Source: G965215055 sp965242685 (lineage in GTDB: Bacteria > Pseudomonadota > Gammaproteobacteria > UBA4575). From it: a stretch of DNA of 64,000 nucleotides. The stretch lies in NCBI GenBank assembly GCA_965242685.1, contig OZ251487.1, positions 806,001 to 870,000 on the forward strand. The letters are read 5' to 3'. Under the pieces are notes generated by a model. It was not told the origin of the DNA, made no database searches, and saw only the letters and a list, made by a program, of their open reading frames with translations. Position numbers and translations under genes: made by a program. Position 1 is the stretch's first letter; the number at the start of each line of letters is the position of its first letter. This document shows, piece after piece, positions 37,703 to 46,830 of this stretch.

Positions 37703-40093
37703 GTGGCTTCTCATTCCCCCCGCAGTTTCTCGCTAAATAATACAGGGCGTTTGCCGGTCTCTTGTGGGGCGTGGGTAGTCTTTTCCCTCTTTCTGTTGGT
37801 GGGCATCGCCATCCTCGACGACTACGGCGTGTCGGGAGATGCAAGCGTACAAAGACTCCATGCCGAAGAAAACCTGGATTACATCTTGGGAGACCGGGAT
37901 GCAATCTCCGCAACAGAATACAAGTTTTACGGTGTCGCCTTCGATCTCCCCCTATTGCTGGTCGAACGGGCCTTGGGACTGGAAGATACCCGCACCATCT
38001 ATCTCAGCCGTCATCTGCTGATTCACCTGTTCTTCCTGTTGGGTGCGGCCTGCTGTTACCTGTTGGCCGTGCGCTTGTTCAACAACCGTCTGCTGGCCCT
38101 GGCCGCTATGCTGCTGTTCCTGTTGCACCCCCGACTCTATGCTCATTCCTTCTTCAACAGCAAGGATATTCCTTTCTTTAGTATGTTTATGATTACCCTG
38201 TTCCTGATTCATCGCGCCTTTGCTCTCAACACCGTGCGGGCGTTTTTGTTATGCGGTGCGGCGGTGGCGGTACTGATCAACCTTCGGGTCATGGGTGTCA
38301 TGCTGTTAATTGCGGTGGTGGGGATGCGGGGCTTGGATGCCTGGTATGCCGAAGGCAAGCAGGAGCGCATACGGGTGCTCAAGACCCTCGTGTCGTTTGT
38401 AGGGGGCGGCGTCCTTACCTTGTATGCTATCTGGCCGTACTTATGGGAAGACCCGCTCGGGCGGTTGGCGGAGGCCCTCGCCATCGCCTCCCGTCACCCT
38501 TTTCACATCCCTATCGTATTTAAGGGAGCGTCTTTCGATAATACCAATCTCCCCTGGGACTACCTGCCCACCTGGTTTTTGATCACGACGCCGTGGGTGG
38601 CGTTGTTGTTGGGGCTGATCGGTATCGTCCTGGTATTGGGTCGCGGTATCCTTCGCCCGAGAGATATAGTACGCAACACACCACTGCGTTTTCAGTGGTT
38701 GCTATTGGCCTGTTTCATATTGCCCATATTGGCCGTCATCGTTCTCAAACCTACGCTTTTCCAAGGCTGGCGGCACATGTACTTTCTGTATGCGCCGTTC
38801 TGTCTGCTGGCGGCATTCGGTTTGTATCAACTGGTCTCCCTTTCCAAGAAAAAACACTGGCGGGTCGGCGTTTATGCCCTGGCCGGGGTGGGTTTGGGAA
38901 TCGTCGTCATCGAAATGGCACAGATTCATCCTTATCAACACTTATACTTCAACGCCCTGGTAGACCGTCACACGCCGGAGTATCTGAGCACGCAATACCG
39001 GATGGGCGCCTCTCTATCCACCAAAGGCCTGAGGTCTTTGCTTGAACGCTACCCTTCCCCTTCCCCCATCTATGTAAATACTCTGCCGTCCCGTTGGAAA
39101 CTTCTTGCGGCACCGGAGCGGCAACGATTCGTCTCCAATCCCGCCCGTGCCGATGTCTACTTCGTCAGACATTACCGTCAACGAGCATGGCAAGAAAGAA
39201 GGTTGCCAAAGGCCTTAGAGCCGCTTTACACCGTGAAAGTGTACAACAACACCATCCTGACCGTCAGAAATATCAACTTGGATTCGCAGGAGGTCTCCGT
39301 CCAGGCCTTCTATCGGGACACGTATCGAAAAGTAAAGACGGGTGAGCCGGTCACTCGTTCCGTCTTTGACGTATACGTTGATCGGGACAAGCTGGTTTAT
39401 GTCAAGGAATCCTGTAGTGGGAAAGACCTGTGGAGACGTTTTTCCGTACACGTCTTGCCGGTCAACGAAGGCGACCTTCCCGATGGGAGCAAGCCGCACG
39501 GCTTTGAAAACCTGGACTTTAGTCTTTCTATGTATGGAGTACGTTTTGACGGAAAATGTATGGCGATTGTGCCGTTGCCCGAATATGAGATTGACTTGAT
39601 TCGCACCGGCCAATTCCTTCGCGACAAACCGGCCTGGGAAGCCACGCTTCTGCCGCAACGGAAGCAACAACAACTGACGGCGCGGCTGGCCGAAGTCCCG
39701 CAAGCGATCGCCTCCGGTACCCCTTTGATCAAAGCCGTCTTTGACGTGTATTGGTACAGAGGTGGTGGCGAGCTGCCCCATCATGATTCTGCTGTAGAGT
39801 TTCGGCATCAAGACACCTTGGTTTACGTTAGGGAGTCCTGTACCGAAAGCGATACCGAAGCACGTTTTTTGCTGCACATCTTTCCAAAGAACAGAGACGA
39901 ATTGCCCCCCTCCCGTCGGGTGCACGGTTTTGACAATCGAGACTTTGTTTTTTCCAAACACGGGATGCGGATGGACGGAAGATGTATGGTGGTCGTGCCG
40001 TTGCCCGAATATGACGTTGCCAAGGTACGCACCGGGCAGTTCACCAACGAAGGCGTGGTTTGGGAAGGAAAGTTTTCTCTCAAACAAAACTAA
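37703..40093 (+). CDS. GT-C glycosyltransferase paralogue D (frame intact, Asp-Glu motif altered)
   Basis: From GTG 37703 the protein is 796 residues; this start matches that of B (MASHSPRSFS), and a TTG at 37670 in the same frame is less likely. C6 keeps the frame. The first-loop motif reads DDYGVSGDAS: the Glu of the Asp-Glu pair is Ala (D46-A47), which could abolish or change activity. Two C-terminal modules (from about 39359 and 39739); the second carries a small insertion (RGGGELPHHDSAVE). A 17-base imperfect tandem copy of the leader (37685-37702) precedes the start. The 5' flank is almost the same as that of B. Confidence 0.8.
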   Translation: MASHSPRSFSLNNTGRLPVSCGAWVVFSLFLLVGIAILDDYGVSGDASVQRLHAEENLDYILGDRDAISATEYKFYGVAFDLPLLLVERALGLEDTRTIYLSRHLLIHLFFLLGAACCYLLAVRLFNNRLLALAAMLLFLLHPRLYAHSFFNSKDIPFFSMFMITLFLIHRAFALNTVRAFLLCGAAVAVLINLRVMGVMLLIAVVGMRGLDAWYAEGKQERIRVLKTLVSFVGGGVLTLYAIWPYLWEDPLGRLAEALAIASRHPFHIPIVFKGASFDNTNLPWDYLPTWFLITTPWVALLLGLIGIVLVLGRGILRPRDIVRNTPLRFQWLLLACFILPILAVIVLKPTLFQGWRHMYFLYAPFCLLAAFGLYQLVSLSKKKHWRVGVYALAGVGLGIVVIEMAQIHPYQHLYFNALVDRHTPEYLSTQYRMGASLSTKGLRSLLERYPSPSPIYVNTLPSRWKLLAAPERQRFVSNPARADVYFVRHYRQRAWQERRLPKALEPLYTVKVYNNTILTVRNINLDSQEVSVQAFYRDTYRKVKTGEPVTRSVFDVYVDRDKLVYVKESCSGKDLWRRFSVHVLPVNEGDLPDGSKPHGFENLDFSLSMYGVRFDGKCMAIVPLPEYEIDLIRTGQFLRDKPAWEATLLPQRKQQQLTARLAEVPQAIASGTPLIKAVFDVYWYRGGGELPHHDSAVEFRHQDTLVYVRESCTESDTEARFLLHIFPKNRDELPPSRRVHGFDNRDFVFSKHGMRMDGRCMVVVPLPEYDVAKVRTGQFTNEGVVWEGKFSLKQN

Positions 40094-40149
40094 AACATCA
40101 GGCCAGCGTTTGTGGCCCCCCGCGTTGTGTTCTGATAAACTATGACGCT

Positions 40150-42151
40150 ATGACACCTGCCCCCCCCCCCCCCCCCCCCCCGCAGTTCCTCGTTAAGTAG
40201 TACAGGACGTTTCCTAACCTCCCGCGGTGTCTGGATCATCCTCGCTCTCTTTCTGTTGGCCGGCATCGCCGTACTCGACGACTACGGCATAGCATGGGAT
40301 GAGAAGCATCAAATACTCTTTGCCAAAGAAAACCTGGATTACATCTTGGGAGACCGGGATGCGATCTCCACAACAGATTACATATTTTACGGCGTCGCCT
40401 TTGAACTCCCCCTGCTGCTGGCCGAACGGGTTTTGGGATTGGAAGATACCCGTACCATCTATCTCAGCCGTCATCTCCTGACCCACCTGTTCTTCCTGTT
40501 GGGCGCGGCCTGCTGTTACCTGTTGACCCTGCGCCTGTTCAACAACCGCCTGCTGGCCTTGTTCGCTATGCTGTTGTTCCTGCTACATCCCCGACTCTAT
40601 GCCCATTCCTTCTTCAACAGCAAGGATATTCCTTTCTTTAGTATGTTTATGATTGCCCTGTTGCTGATTCATCGCGCCTTTGCTCTCAACACCGTGCGGG
40701 CGTTTTTGTTATGCGGTGCGGCGGTGGCGGTGCTGCTCAACCTTCGGGTCATGGGCGTTATGCTGTGGATTGCAGTGGTGGCGATGCGAGGCTTGGACAC
40801 TTGGTATGCCGAAGGCAAGCAGGAACGCATACGGGTTTTCAAGACCCTCGGCGGTTTCATACTGAGCAGCGTCCTCGTGTTGTATGCCGTTTGGCCGTAC
40901 TTGTGGGAAGACCCGCTCGGGCGGTTGGTGGAAGCTTTCACCATCGCTTCTCATCTTCCTTACAACTTTATCGAACTGTTCAAGGGGGAATTGGTCAGCA
41001 GTGTTGATCTCCCATGGGATTACCTTCCCACCTGGTTTTCGATCACGACGCCGTGGGTGGCGTTGTTGCTAGGTTTTATTGGTATCTTCCTGGTATTGGG
41101 TCATGGCATCCTTCGCCCAAGAGATCTATTGCGCAACACACCGTTGCGCTTTCAGTTGTTATTGTTGATCTGTTTTATATTTTCCATACTGGCCGTTATT
41201 ATCTTCAAGCCTACATTCTACACCGGCTGGCGGCAGCTGTACTTTCTGTATGCGCCATTCTGTCTGTTGGCGGCATTCGGTTTGTATCAACTGGTATCCC
41301 TTTCCAGGAAAAAATACTGGCGGGTCGGCGTTTATGCGGCGACGGGGGCTGGTCTGATCATGGTGGTCATCGAAATGGCACAGATTCATCCTTACCAAAA
41401 TGTATACTTCAATGCCCTGGTAGACCGTCACACGCCGGAATACCTGCGTACCCAATACGAGATGGACTATTGGGGAACTTCCTATCGTGAAGGACTGGAA
41501 TACCTGCTGGAACGCTATCCCGACTCGCCCATCCATGTTTCCGGGCAGATTGGCTGGATCAGACGAAATAGAACCATCCTTCCCGCAACGGAGCGACAAC
41601 GAGTGAAGACAACACGGGGCGATTTTTACATCGACGAATACCGTCGAGATATTTTGGAAGGAAAAAAACCGGTTATCTTCAATTCTATTTATACGCGCAA
41701 GGTCTACAACAGCACCCTTTTTACTGTGCAGAGTGTGGATTTGGCGTTGTTGGATGAGTCCGATCAAGCCTTCTATCGGGACATCTACCACAAGACAAAG
41801 GCCCGTGAGCCGGCGGTTCGTTCCGTCTTTGACGTGTACGCTGATCATGACAAGCTGGTCTACCTCCGGGAATCCTGTCACCCGGATGACCCGAAGGCAT
41901 CCTTTTTCGTACACGTCTTTCCGGTCAACAAAGCGGACCTTCCCGATTTGTACGAGTATCTCGCAGAACACAAAAGGCCAAAGGGCTTTGAAAACCTGGA
42001 TTTTAGTTTTCCCAAACACGGGGTGCGCTTTGACGGAAAATGTATGGCGGTCGTACCTCTGCCCGAATATGAAATCAGCTCGATCCGCACCGGGCAGTTC
42101 ACTAGGGAAGGCGTGACTTGGAGTGAAGAATTTTCATTCAAGGAGAATTAA
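40150..42151 (+). CDS. GT-C glycosyltransferase paralogue E, frameshifted by C22 (phase OFF)
   Basis: The likely start is ATG 40150 (ATG ACA CCT GCC), which resembles the thiG start (ATG ACG CCT GCT) and its leader. It reads straight into a C22 tract, then meets TAG at 40198-40200. With 21 or 24 C it would enter the long frame (SSSLSSTGRFLTSRGVW) and give about 666 residues. The rest is intact: AWDE motif, membrane segments and one C-terminal module from about 41821. Ends ahead of the strong bidirectional terminator shared with fae. Confidence 0.78.
40160..40181 (+). repeat. Poly-C tract (22 bp) in the 5' end of paralogue E
   Basis: Twenty-two C followed by GCAGTTCCTCG, the same place and downstream context as in C and as the C6 of A, B and D. 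Confidence 0.92.
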
Positions 42152-42297
42152 TTTATTTGGTGGTGGGATTATTTCGCCGACTGCCGTGATGGAAGGGTTG
42201 GTAAAACGATGCCTTATGGCCGAACTGGATTATGATGTAGCGGCCTTTTGGAAGCGTCAGTGAATAACCCTTTTTACTTTGCAAAAAAGTATAAAAA

Positions 42298-42320
42298 ATG
42301 TCCCGGGCGTGCCGGGACAT
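42298..42320 (-). terminator. Bidirectional rho-independent terminator between paralogue E and fae
   Basis: Perfect 9-bp stem ATGTCCCGG / CCGGGACAT with loop GCGTG. T-runs follow on both strands (TTTT to the right; six T on the minus strand to the left), so it can end both fae and the glycosyltransferase array. Confidence 0.9.
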
Positions 42321-42345
42321 TTTTGCCGCGTATACGGAAAGAAGC

Positions 42346-42873
42346 TTAGAATCCCTTAAACGGATGCTCCGCGCTTTCTTTCTTGGCAACCACGTCAGAC
42401 GCCTTGGGCTCGTCCTTGATCGCGCGAGCAAGTGCCTCTTTAGTTGCCTTGTAGTTATTTTCGTAGATCGCCTTGTCGTCCTTGGCCTCCCAATGGATGA
42501 AAACTCCGACGCAGATAAAGACGTCGTCCGCCTCGTCGGACGGGACGGTGCCGTCTTCAACGCTGTCGGCCACTGCCTTCGCTACGGCCGCCTGCGCAGG
42601 ACCAAACATCTGTACGGCCTGTGTGGCGCCCTTGATCGTAACTTTGTTGAACATCATGGTGTTCGGCTTACAAGGCAAGTTCGGTGCAACTACCGCAAGC
42701 AGTGTTGAAAAACCGTCCTTATTGTTCACCAAACCATTACAAAAGGCAGTTTCAACGGCAGACCCGCGCGGCCCAACCAGCAAGTCAATGTGTGCGATCT
42801 CTGCCATTGTGCCTGAAGGATCGTTATCGTTTACCAGCGACTCTCCAACCATTACTTTGTTGATTACTGACAT
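42346..42873 (-). CDS. fae: Formaldehyde-activating enzyme
   Basis: About 175 residues from ATG 42873, which has AGGAG upstream. Joins formaldehyde to H4MPT to form methylene-H4MPT. Shows MVGESLVNDNDPSGTMAEIAHIDLLVG with the family histidine, then GPRGSAVETAFCNGL and the KPNTMMFNKVTIK region. The C-terminal lysine-rich tail ends HPFKGF. Single gene with its own terminator, placed downstream of the H4MPT cluster. Likely very highly expressed, as in other methylotrophs. Confidence 0.97.
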   Translation of the reverse strand: MSVINKVMVGESLVNDNDPSGTMAEIAHIDLLVGPRGSAVETAFCNGLVNNKDGFSTLLAVVAPNLPCKPNTMMFNKVTIKGATQAVQMFGPAQAAVAKAVADSVEDGTVPSDEADDVFICVGVFIHWEAKDDKAIYENNYKATKEALARAIKDEPKASDVVAKKESAEHPFKGF

Positions 42874-42961
42874 TATAAAGCTCCTATTATTTTTTTCGTT
42901 TGTCGACAAACTTCGTGCAGACTACTCGTCCGCCTGTACTTCTCCAGATTGCCACGCCCTC

Positions 42962-43813
42962 TTATAGCTGCATCAGGTCAACCGCAAAAATGCTGGTCAA
43001 CACAAGATCCGCCGTAGTTCCCGGGTTGATTCGGTCACGTTTAAGATGGCCATCTATCTTCATCAGCCGCGCCCGATATCTATCCGGTGAGTTCGACCGG
43101 CAAAATTCCTTCTGAAGTGGGGTAATCATATCACTAATTTCCCGTGCTTTTAATATACCAGATTTGCGGGCAATCAGGCTATCGGGAAAATGTGCCAAAT
43201 AGCTTAAAAACAAGCCCGTTGTCGCCCAGCGTTCATCCCGCCATTTTTCCAGAAGATCAGTATATCGCGGTACTCCAAAGTGAAAAACGTCATAAAAGCC
43301 GTTTGAATATTGTGCGGCAACCTGATCCCATGAGGCCGCGATTCGCATGGCTCCCAACAAAGTTGCCGTCGGTTCCTCAAATAAATCTTGTTCGTCTTTA
43401 CAGCCCATCCCTCCCGGTTCTGCCAGACGAATCGCTTGATAGACGCTAGTGGCATCTTCCACGGTTGTATTTTTCAGAATTGTCGCCAGTGAATCTTCGA
43501 GAGAGCGTGCGTTTCCTCGATTCATCACGGCTTGTACCAGTGGCGAGATCAGTAAAATGATACCGAGGTTGGTGTTGGTGTCTACGGCTTGGCGAGTCGC
43601 CCGCACGGCACCCAAGATCCGCTCACCCAAGCCAAGACCAGGCGCCATCAAAGGAGTTGTGCTGGTCTGTGCACTGCGTACAAAGTCTTTTACTGTAGGT
43701 TCTTTGGAATCTGAATGCAGGCCGACGTTACCGGGTTTCAGCGCCGTGATGTCCAATCGGCACGCCCGCTGATACAGGCCGATCAGTTCCTGATGCAGGG
43801 AAACGTCAGTCAA
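42962..43813 (-). CDS. Triphosphoribosyl-dephospho-CoA synthase-like (CitG/MdcB) protein of the H4MPT cluster
   Basis: 283 residues. Opens with ACRLDITALKPGNVGLHSD, the CitG-family signature, and continues with SVYQAIRLAEPGGMG and INPGTTADLVLTSIF. Known relatives attach ribosyl groups in citrate or malonate lyase prosthetic-group synthesis, but close homologues sit in methylotroph H4MPT clusters where cofactor assembly is more likely. Overlaps the upstream ATP-grasp gene by four bases (ATGA). Confidence 0.82.
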   Translation of the reverse strand: MTDVSLHQELIGLYQRACRLDITALKPGNVGLHSDSKEPTVKDFVRSAQTSTTPLMAPGLGLGERILGAVRATRQAVDTNTNLGIILLISPLVQAVMNRGNARSLEDSLATILKNTTVEDATSVYQAIRLAEPGGMGCKDEQDLFEEPTATLLGAMRIAASWDQVAAQYSNGFYDVFHFGVPRYTDLLEKWRDERWATTGLFLSYLAHFPDSLIARKSGILKAREISDMITPLQKEFCRSNSPDRYRARLMKIDGHLKRDRINPGTTADLVLTSIFAVDLMQL

Positions 43814-44724
43814 TTTGCTACGGCAGTGGCAACCCGTTTCTGCAAACAGTCGATAAAATGTTCAACAATACAGCCTGCAATAACGATCTTTCCGGTACTT
43901 TGAAGTCCTTTCCATGCGGGTACGCTGTTGACTTCCGTTACCCACAGTTTACCATTTTGATCGCGCATGATATCCACTCCGCCGTAGTGCATGTCAACCG
44001 TTTTTACGGCATTTTCAGCAACTTCGATAAACTGCCCATCCAGCACCGCCGGATAGCATTTACCACCATTCGCCACGTTGCTGATCCAACCATTACTTTC
44101 CCGCCTCATCCCCGCAATAACCTGGTCTCCGATAACAAATAACCGCCAATCGTAGGCGCGGCCCGGGCAGGTGTCGATAAAACGTTGCAAATAGTAAATA
44201 TTGTTGTATATCGTCAGGTCGATCAAGTCATCGGGCTTGGTAATCAGTTGCAAGTTTTTCCCCTGAGAGCCAAACAAAGGCTTTGCTACCACCTTGTAAC
44301 CGAGATCCAGTTGCTTGCGTAGGAAAGCGTAGGCCCGATGAACATCGTTGCCGACCCAGGAAAGTGGCGTGGGAATCCCGGCCTGATGCAGCAGGAAACT
44401 GGTCATGGATTTGTCTACACTGCGCTCAATGGCGCGAGCATCATTGTAAACGAGAATATTGGTTTCACGCAGCGCATGAAGAATGCCCAGATAAAACGTG
44501 ACCTCTTCCAATGTCCCACCTGGTATACCGCGTATAAACACGCCATCAGGAAGAGATTGCTCAAAACCGGGTATAAACAGGCTTTTCTTACCTGTACCTA
44601 TTTCAAAACGACAGTCTTTCAACGAAACATTCGTACACCCGAAGCCCCTTTTGTTGAATGCCCTATGCAGTTCCGCACCGTGCCAACCCGGGTCATCGGT
44701 GAATATCGCAATGCGCCTTGGCAC
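43810..44724 (-). CDS. RimK-like ATP-grasp ligase of the H4MPT cluster
   Basis: 304 residues. RimK-type ATP-grasp with KVVAKPLFGSQGKNLQLI, LQRFIDTCPGRAYDWRLFVIGD and LWVTEVNSVPAWKGLQ. Archaeal relatives include MptN, which adds glutamate to H4MPT, and CofF. Here it may add amino-acid residues to the H4MPT or methylofuran side chain. Lies between mch (3 bases) and the CitG-like gene (overlap). Confidence 0.82.
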   Translation of the reverse strand: MPRRIAIFTDDPGWHGAELHRAFNKRGFGCTNVSLKDCRFEIGTGKKSLFIPGFEQSLPDGVFIRGIPGGTLEEVTFYLGILHALRETNILVYNDARAIERSVDKSMTSFLLHQAGIPTPLSWVGNDVHRAYAFLRKQLDLGYKVVAKPLFGSQGKNLQLITKPDDLIDLTIYNNIYYLQRFIDTCPGRAYDWRLFVIGDQVIAGMRRESNGWISNVANGGKCYPAVLDGQFIEVAENAVKTVDMHYGGVDIMRDQNGKLWVTEVNSVPAWKGLQSTGKIVIAGCIVEHFIDCLQKRVATAVAN

Positions 44725-44727
44725 TTC

Positions 44728-45672
44728 TCAGGAAAAGGATTTATTCAGTAAGTCGCGATCCAGCTTTCCGCCGCGAAATGTATTCCCGCTTTCCACGGCG
44801 GTAACGATGATGTAGGCAGGGCTAAAAAGCATCGGATCTATGTCGAAGAAGTTGTTGCCATGATCCTCGAATATCTGCGCAAACGGTTTCCCGTAGTCGC
44901 GTGAGGCGCTGGACGGAAGCTCCAGGGCAAGTTTTTCCGCCGCCGCATCCTCACCTTTTACAAAAAGATGAACCTTGCTGGCAAACAAAATCGCGTCATT
45001 GGCACGCCCCATAGCCTTGATAATATCAAGGATGGGCGGAGATAACGGCGCACTAGCCGAACCATCCAAAAGGTCATCAAGAGGAAAACCGAGTTCGTTG
45101 ATCTTGTGTATGGCTACTTCCAGAACACGAGCAATAACCTGCACACAACCGGCAATGGAACGGGCGGGCGTAAAGATGAAAGTCAATGCAGCGGGAGGCA
45201 ATTTACAGGTTTCGGCAATTTTATCGATCAATTCAACGGGCGGTAGTTGATCCACTTCAAGTATGAAGATGGCAGTATCGCATTCGTCTCTGTAGTTCAG
45301 CTCTTCAAACAGCGGTTCCTTCAAGGCAATCGCGCGTCCCGGTCCCGAACCTAGGGCGTGAAACTTTTCATGCGATAAGCTCCAACCGGCATATTGACTT
45401 GCAAGACACGCCAGCACGGGATGAGAAGTGTGTACGTGCAGCGAAAGCGGCCAATCACTGATTGCCATTGCATGAAAAAGGGTTACCTTACCCAGTCCGC
45501 CCATGCAGGTTTCACTGATAATTCTGCCGGCTTCCAACCCACCCACACAATGTATCCCGGCGTCTATGTACAAAGTTCCGTTGGAAAACTTTCCTACCTT
45601 GATTCGCAAGGCTTCGTGATTATCAATGAGTTTCCTCACCAATGGCTTTGCTAGTTCATTTACGCTGATCAT
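44728..45672 (-). CDS. mch: Methenyl-H4MPT cyclohydrolase
   Basis: 314 residues. Interconverts methenyl- and formyl-H4MPT. Contains DAGIHCVGGLEAGRIISE, HTSHPVLACLASQYAGW, ALGSGPGRA and the C-terminal FFDIDPMLFSPAYI, which are typical. Second enzyme after MtdB in the oxidation branch. Confidence 0.96.
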   Translation of the reverse strand: MISVNELAKPLVRKLIDNHEALRIKVGKFSNGTLYIDAGIHCVGGLEAGRIISETCMGGLGKVTLFHAMAISDWPLSLHVHTSHPVLACLASQYAGWSLSHEKFHALGSGPGRAIALKEPLFEELNYRDECDTAIFILEVDQLPPVELIDKIAETCKLPPAALTFIFTPARSIAGCVQVIARVLEVAIHKINELGFPLDDLLDGSASAPLSPPILDIIKAMGRANDAILFASKVHLFVKGEDAAAEKLALELPSSASRDYGKPFAQIFEDHGNNFFDIDPMLFSPAYIIVTAVESGNTFRGGKLDRDLLNKSFS

Positions 45673-45678
45673 TTTTTC

Positions 45679-46830
45679 TCACTCATTGAAATTGTTTGCC
45701 TTCACGTGTATGAGCTTGTTGATTATCATATCTTTACGAGTACGTATCATTTCACACGTTCGGACGGCATTCTTGCCTCCTGCGAAGACGTTGCAGATCG
45801 GTTGATGTGTCTCTATCCGTTCCCCGGGATGCGGGCGATCCGCCGTCCACAGCGGCCACATAAAATCTCGCGGTACTTGCACGGGGAAAGGTGCATATAC
45901 GATTGCATGGGCACGAATAAGGGAGTTTCTCCGTTTCGGCACAAGCACGTGGGTTCTACATACTTCAATGTGTTCATCAAGCAGGTTGCCATGCCTGGTC
46001 TCGTACAGCTCGTAGGTTGCAGGTATGCGAGGATTGATTTCCAAGACATAAATGGAATCACCAAATAAGATACAATCCATGCCGTTCAAACCAACAAGTC
46101 CAAAGGCCCTTGTAAGTACCTTGGCATAATCAATCGCTGTATCTCTTTGGCGTTGCGTTAGGTCAACACAATTGATCGCTCCTGCATATCTGTAAGGCAG
46201 ATCCTTTTTCATGGTATCAACCCATAACAGGTTAAAACCCAAAGGCTCTATTTCACTGCCATTTGCAAGAAAGGTGAGTGAGAAATTAATACCGTCAATC
46301 TTTCTTTGAAAATAGACGCCTTCCTCCTCTGTAAATTCCTTCGATAGGTCGCTTACCCCCCACCCACCAGTACTCATGGAATGTTTTATAAGCCACGTTT
46401 TAGATGAACTTTCAGGGGGTTGAAAACACACTTCGGGATACGGAATAGCATGCTCATCAAGTATCGAGAAAAAGATCTCAGGATTTTTACATTTCCGCAA
46501 CGTACAACTTGAATTACCGATAACGCTGTCAACGGAAATAGAGTCAAGTAGATCGGGAGTTGATTCCATGGTCGCGTCATACAACAAACCACCAAACTCG
46601 TATCTACCCTGAAATTGGTAGGCAGCCTGTAAGACTTCCCAAGGATCAAGCCCGAATTGCACACGCGAGACTTTTTTACAGGCTTCGGTTACGGTGTGAG
46701 TATCCATATCTGCAAAACCATCTATTACCACCACGGTATTTCCGGAAGCTTCAAGCGCTTGGGCAATTGCCCGCCCAGACGTAGCAATAACAAGGTATCC
46801 AGGCTTATCTTTGTACGATCTCCTCGGCAA
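45679..46830 (-). CDS. ATP-grasp protein of the H4MPT cluster
   Basis: About 383 residues. Recognisable are IKHSMSTGGWGVSDLS (ATP-binding lysine region) and YVLEINPRIPATYELYE (metal-binding). Related to uncharacterised ATP-grasp proteins in methylotroph C1 clusters. The start is uncertain: there is no ATG, and the frame stays open far into mtdB; TTG 46830 (overlap 26 bases) or TTG 46836 fits best with the first conserved strand PGYLVIATSGRAIAQAL. Very likely translated by coupling to mtdB. The substrate is not known. Confidence 0.78.
   Translation of the reverse strand: MPRRSYKDKPGYLVIATSGRAIAQALEASGNTVVVIDGFADMDTHTVTEACKKVSRVQFGLDPWEVLQAAYQFQGRYEFGGLLYDATMESTPDLLDSISVDSVIGNSSCTLRKCKNPEIFFSILDEHAIPYPEVCFQPPESSSKTWLIKHSMSTGGWGVSDLSKEFTEEEGVYFQRKIDGINFSLTFLANGSEIEPLGFNLLWVDTMKKDLPYRYAGAINCVDLTQRQRDTAIDYAKVLTRAFGLVGLNGMDCILFGDSIYVLEINPRIPATYELYETRHGNLLDEHIEVCRTHVLVPKRRNSLIRAHAIVYAPFPVQVPRDFMWPLWTADRPHPGERIETHQPICNVFAGGKNAVRTCEMIRTRKDMIINKLIHVKANNFNE

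Noticed and set aside
39215..42019. Long minus-strand frames across glycosyltransferases D and E
   Set aside because: Shadow frames opposite strongly supported genes; the same pattern recurs in each paralogue.
35300..42151. Transposon or phage cause for the duplicated arrays
   Set aside because: No transposase, integrase, terminal inverted repeats or target duplications were seen near either array.
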